The notes below the pieces were generated by a model. The model searched no databases, was not told where the DNA came from, and saw only the letters and a program-made list of their open reading frames with translations. From NCBI GenBank assembly GCA_041618535.1, contig JBFKFP010000001.1, positions 42,187-106,186 on the forward strand: a stretch of DNA of 64,000 nt, given 5' to 3'. The DNA is from SHLJ01 sp041618535. Lineage in GTDB: Bacteria; Bacteroidota; Bacteroidia; Flavobacteriales; Flavobacteriaceae. This document shows positions 63,940 through 64,000 of this stretch, piece by piece. Both the position numbers and the translations under genes were made by a program. The stretch's first letter is position 1. Each line of letters begins with the position of its first letter.

Positions 63940-64000
63940 GATATTTAGTGTTTTCTATTGTATTTTCTTCATCCCTGATCCGTTCAAGTGCCAGACGGTA
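63932..64000 (-). CDS. gltB: glutamate synthase large subunit, last ~22 residues
   Basis: A partial frame entering from the right edge and ending YRLALERIRDEENTIENTKY-HG at TAA (63934-63932), overlapping the gltD start by eight bases. The reading is inferred from the open frame and the place directly upstream of gltD, where gltB is expected; too short for domain evidence. Confidence 0.75.
   Translation of the reverse strand, partial: YRLALERIRDEENTIENTKYHG

Noticed and set aside
1..64000. Mobile elements, CRISPR arrays, prophage or restriction systems
   Set aside because: I saw no transposase, integrase, repeat-spacer pattern or phage genes; the window is ordinary chromosomal sequence.

Overview
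The window looks like chromosome of a flavobacterium (phylum Bacteroidota, probably family Flavobacteriaceae). The reasons are a gldA gliding-motility ABC ATPase, a methionine synthase split into two genes, DAHP synthase with a C-terminal chorismate mutase, an N-acyl-ornithine transcarbamylase in place of ordinary ArgF, lipoprotein signals, and promoter-like sites close to the Bacteroidetes TTG / TAnnTTTG type. I saw no rRNA, tRNA, CRISPR array, insertion sequence or prophage. Both ends cut genes: dnaG at the left and gltB at the right.

Layout. 1-13.6 kb holds housekeeping genes: dnaG (partial), an arylsulfotransferase-like lipoprotein, an ECF sigma / anti-sigma / envelope-protein trio, a polyprenyl diphosphate synthase, rlmN, queA, aroA, a MazG-like gene, dtd, rsgA and two small secreted proteins. 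13.6-17.7 kb is an aromatic operon (pheA, aminotransferase, tyrA, DAHP synthase-chorismate mutase). 17.8-20.5 kb has gldA, a GIN-domain lipoprotein and a PagL-like barrel. 20.6-28.9 kb is a methionine operon (metY, metX, a third PLP sulfhydrylase, split metH, metF) behind a SAM-I riboswitch. 29.0-35.0 kb has an unknown helical protein and leuACDB. 35.0-44.1 kb is a nine-gene arginine operon. 44.3-54.1 kb is a divergent sugar-oxidation cluster with three DUF1080 lipoproteins, two TIM-barrel isomerases, a Gfo/Idh/MocA dehydrogenase, an MFS permease and a GMC oxidoreductase with its small subunit. 54.1-64 kb has an azurin-like lipoprotein, ilvEDBNCA and gltD/gltB.

The window is therefore dominated by amino-acid biosynthesis (Phe/Tyr, Met, Leu, Ile/Val, Arg, Glu), arranged in tight operons with many ATGA or TGATG overlaps.

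The most interesting signals lie in the untranslated leaders. The aromatic operon is preceded by an 18-codon open reading frame with nine Phe/Tyr/Trp codons. A 9-bp intrinsic terminator ends seven bases before the pheA ATG, and an 8-bp alternative pairing could block it. The arginine operon is preceded by a 24-codon frame with seven Arg codons, including three in a row, and then by a second small frame ending in Arg codons. Together these suggest ribosome-stalling attenuation of amino-acid operons in this bacterium, beside a SAM riboswitch on the methionine operon. Neither leader has been tested here; both are readings of the sequence.
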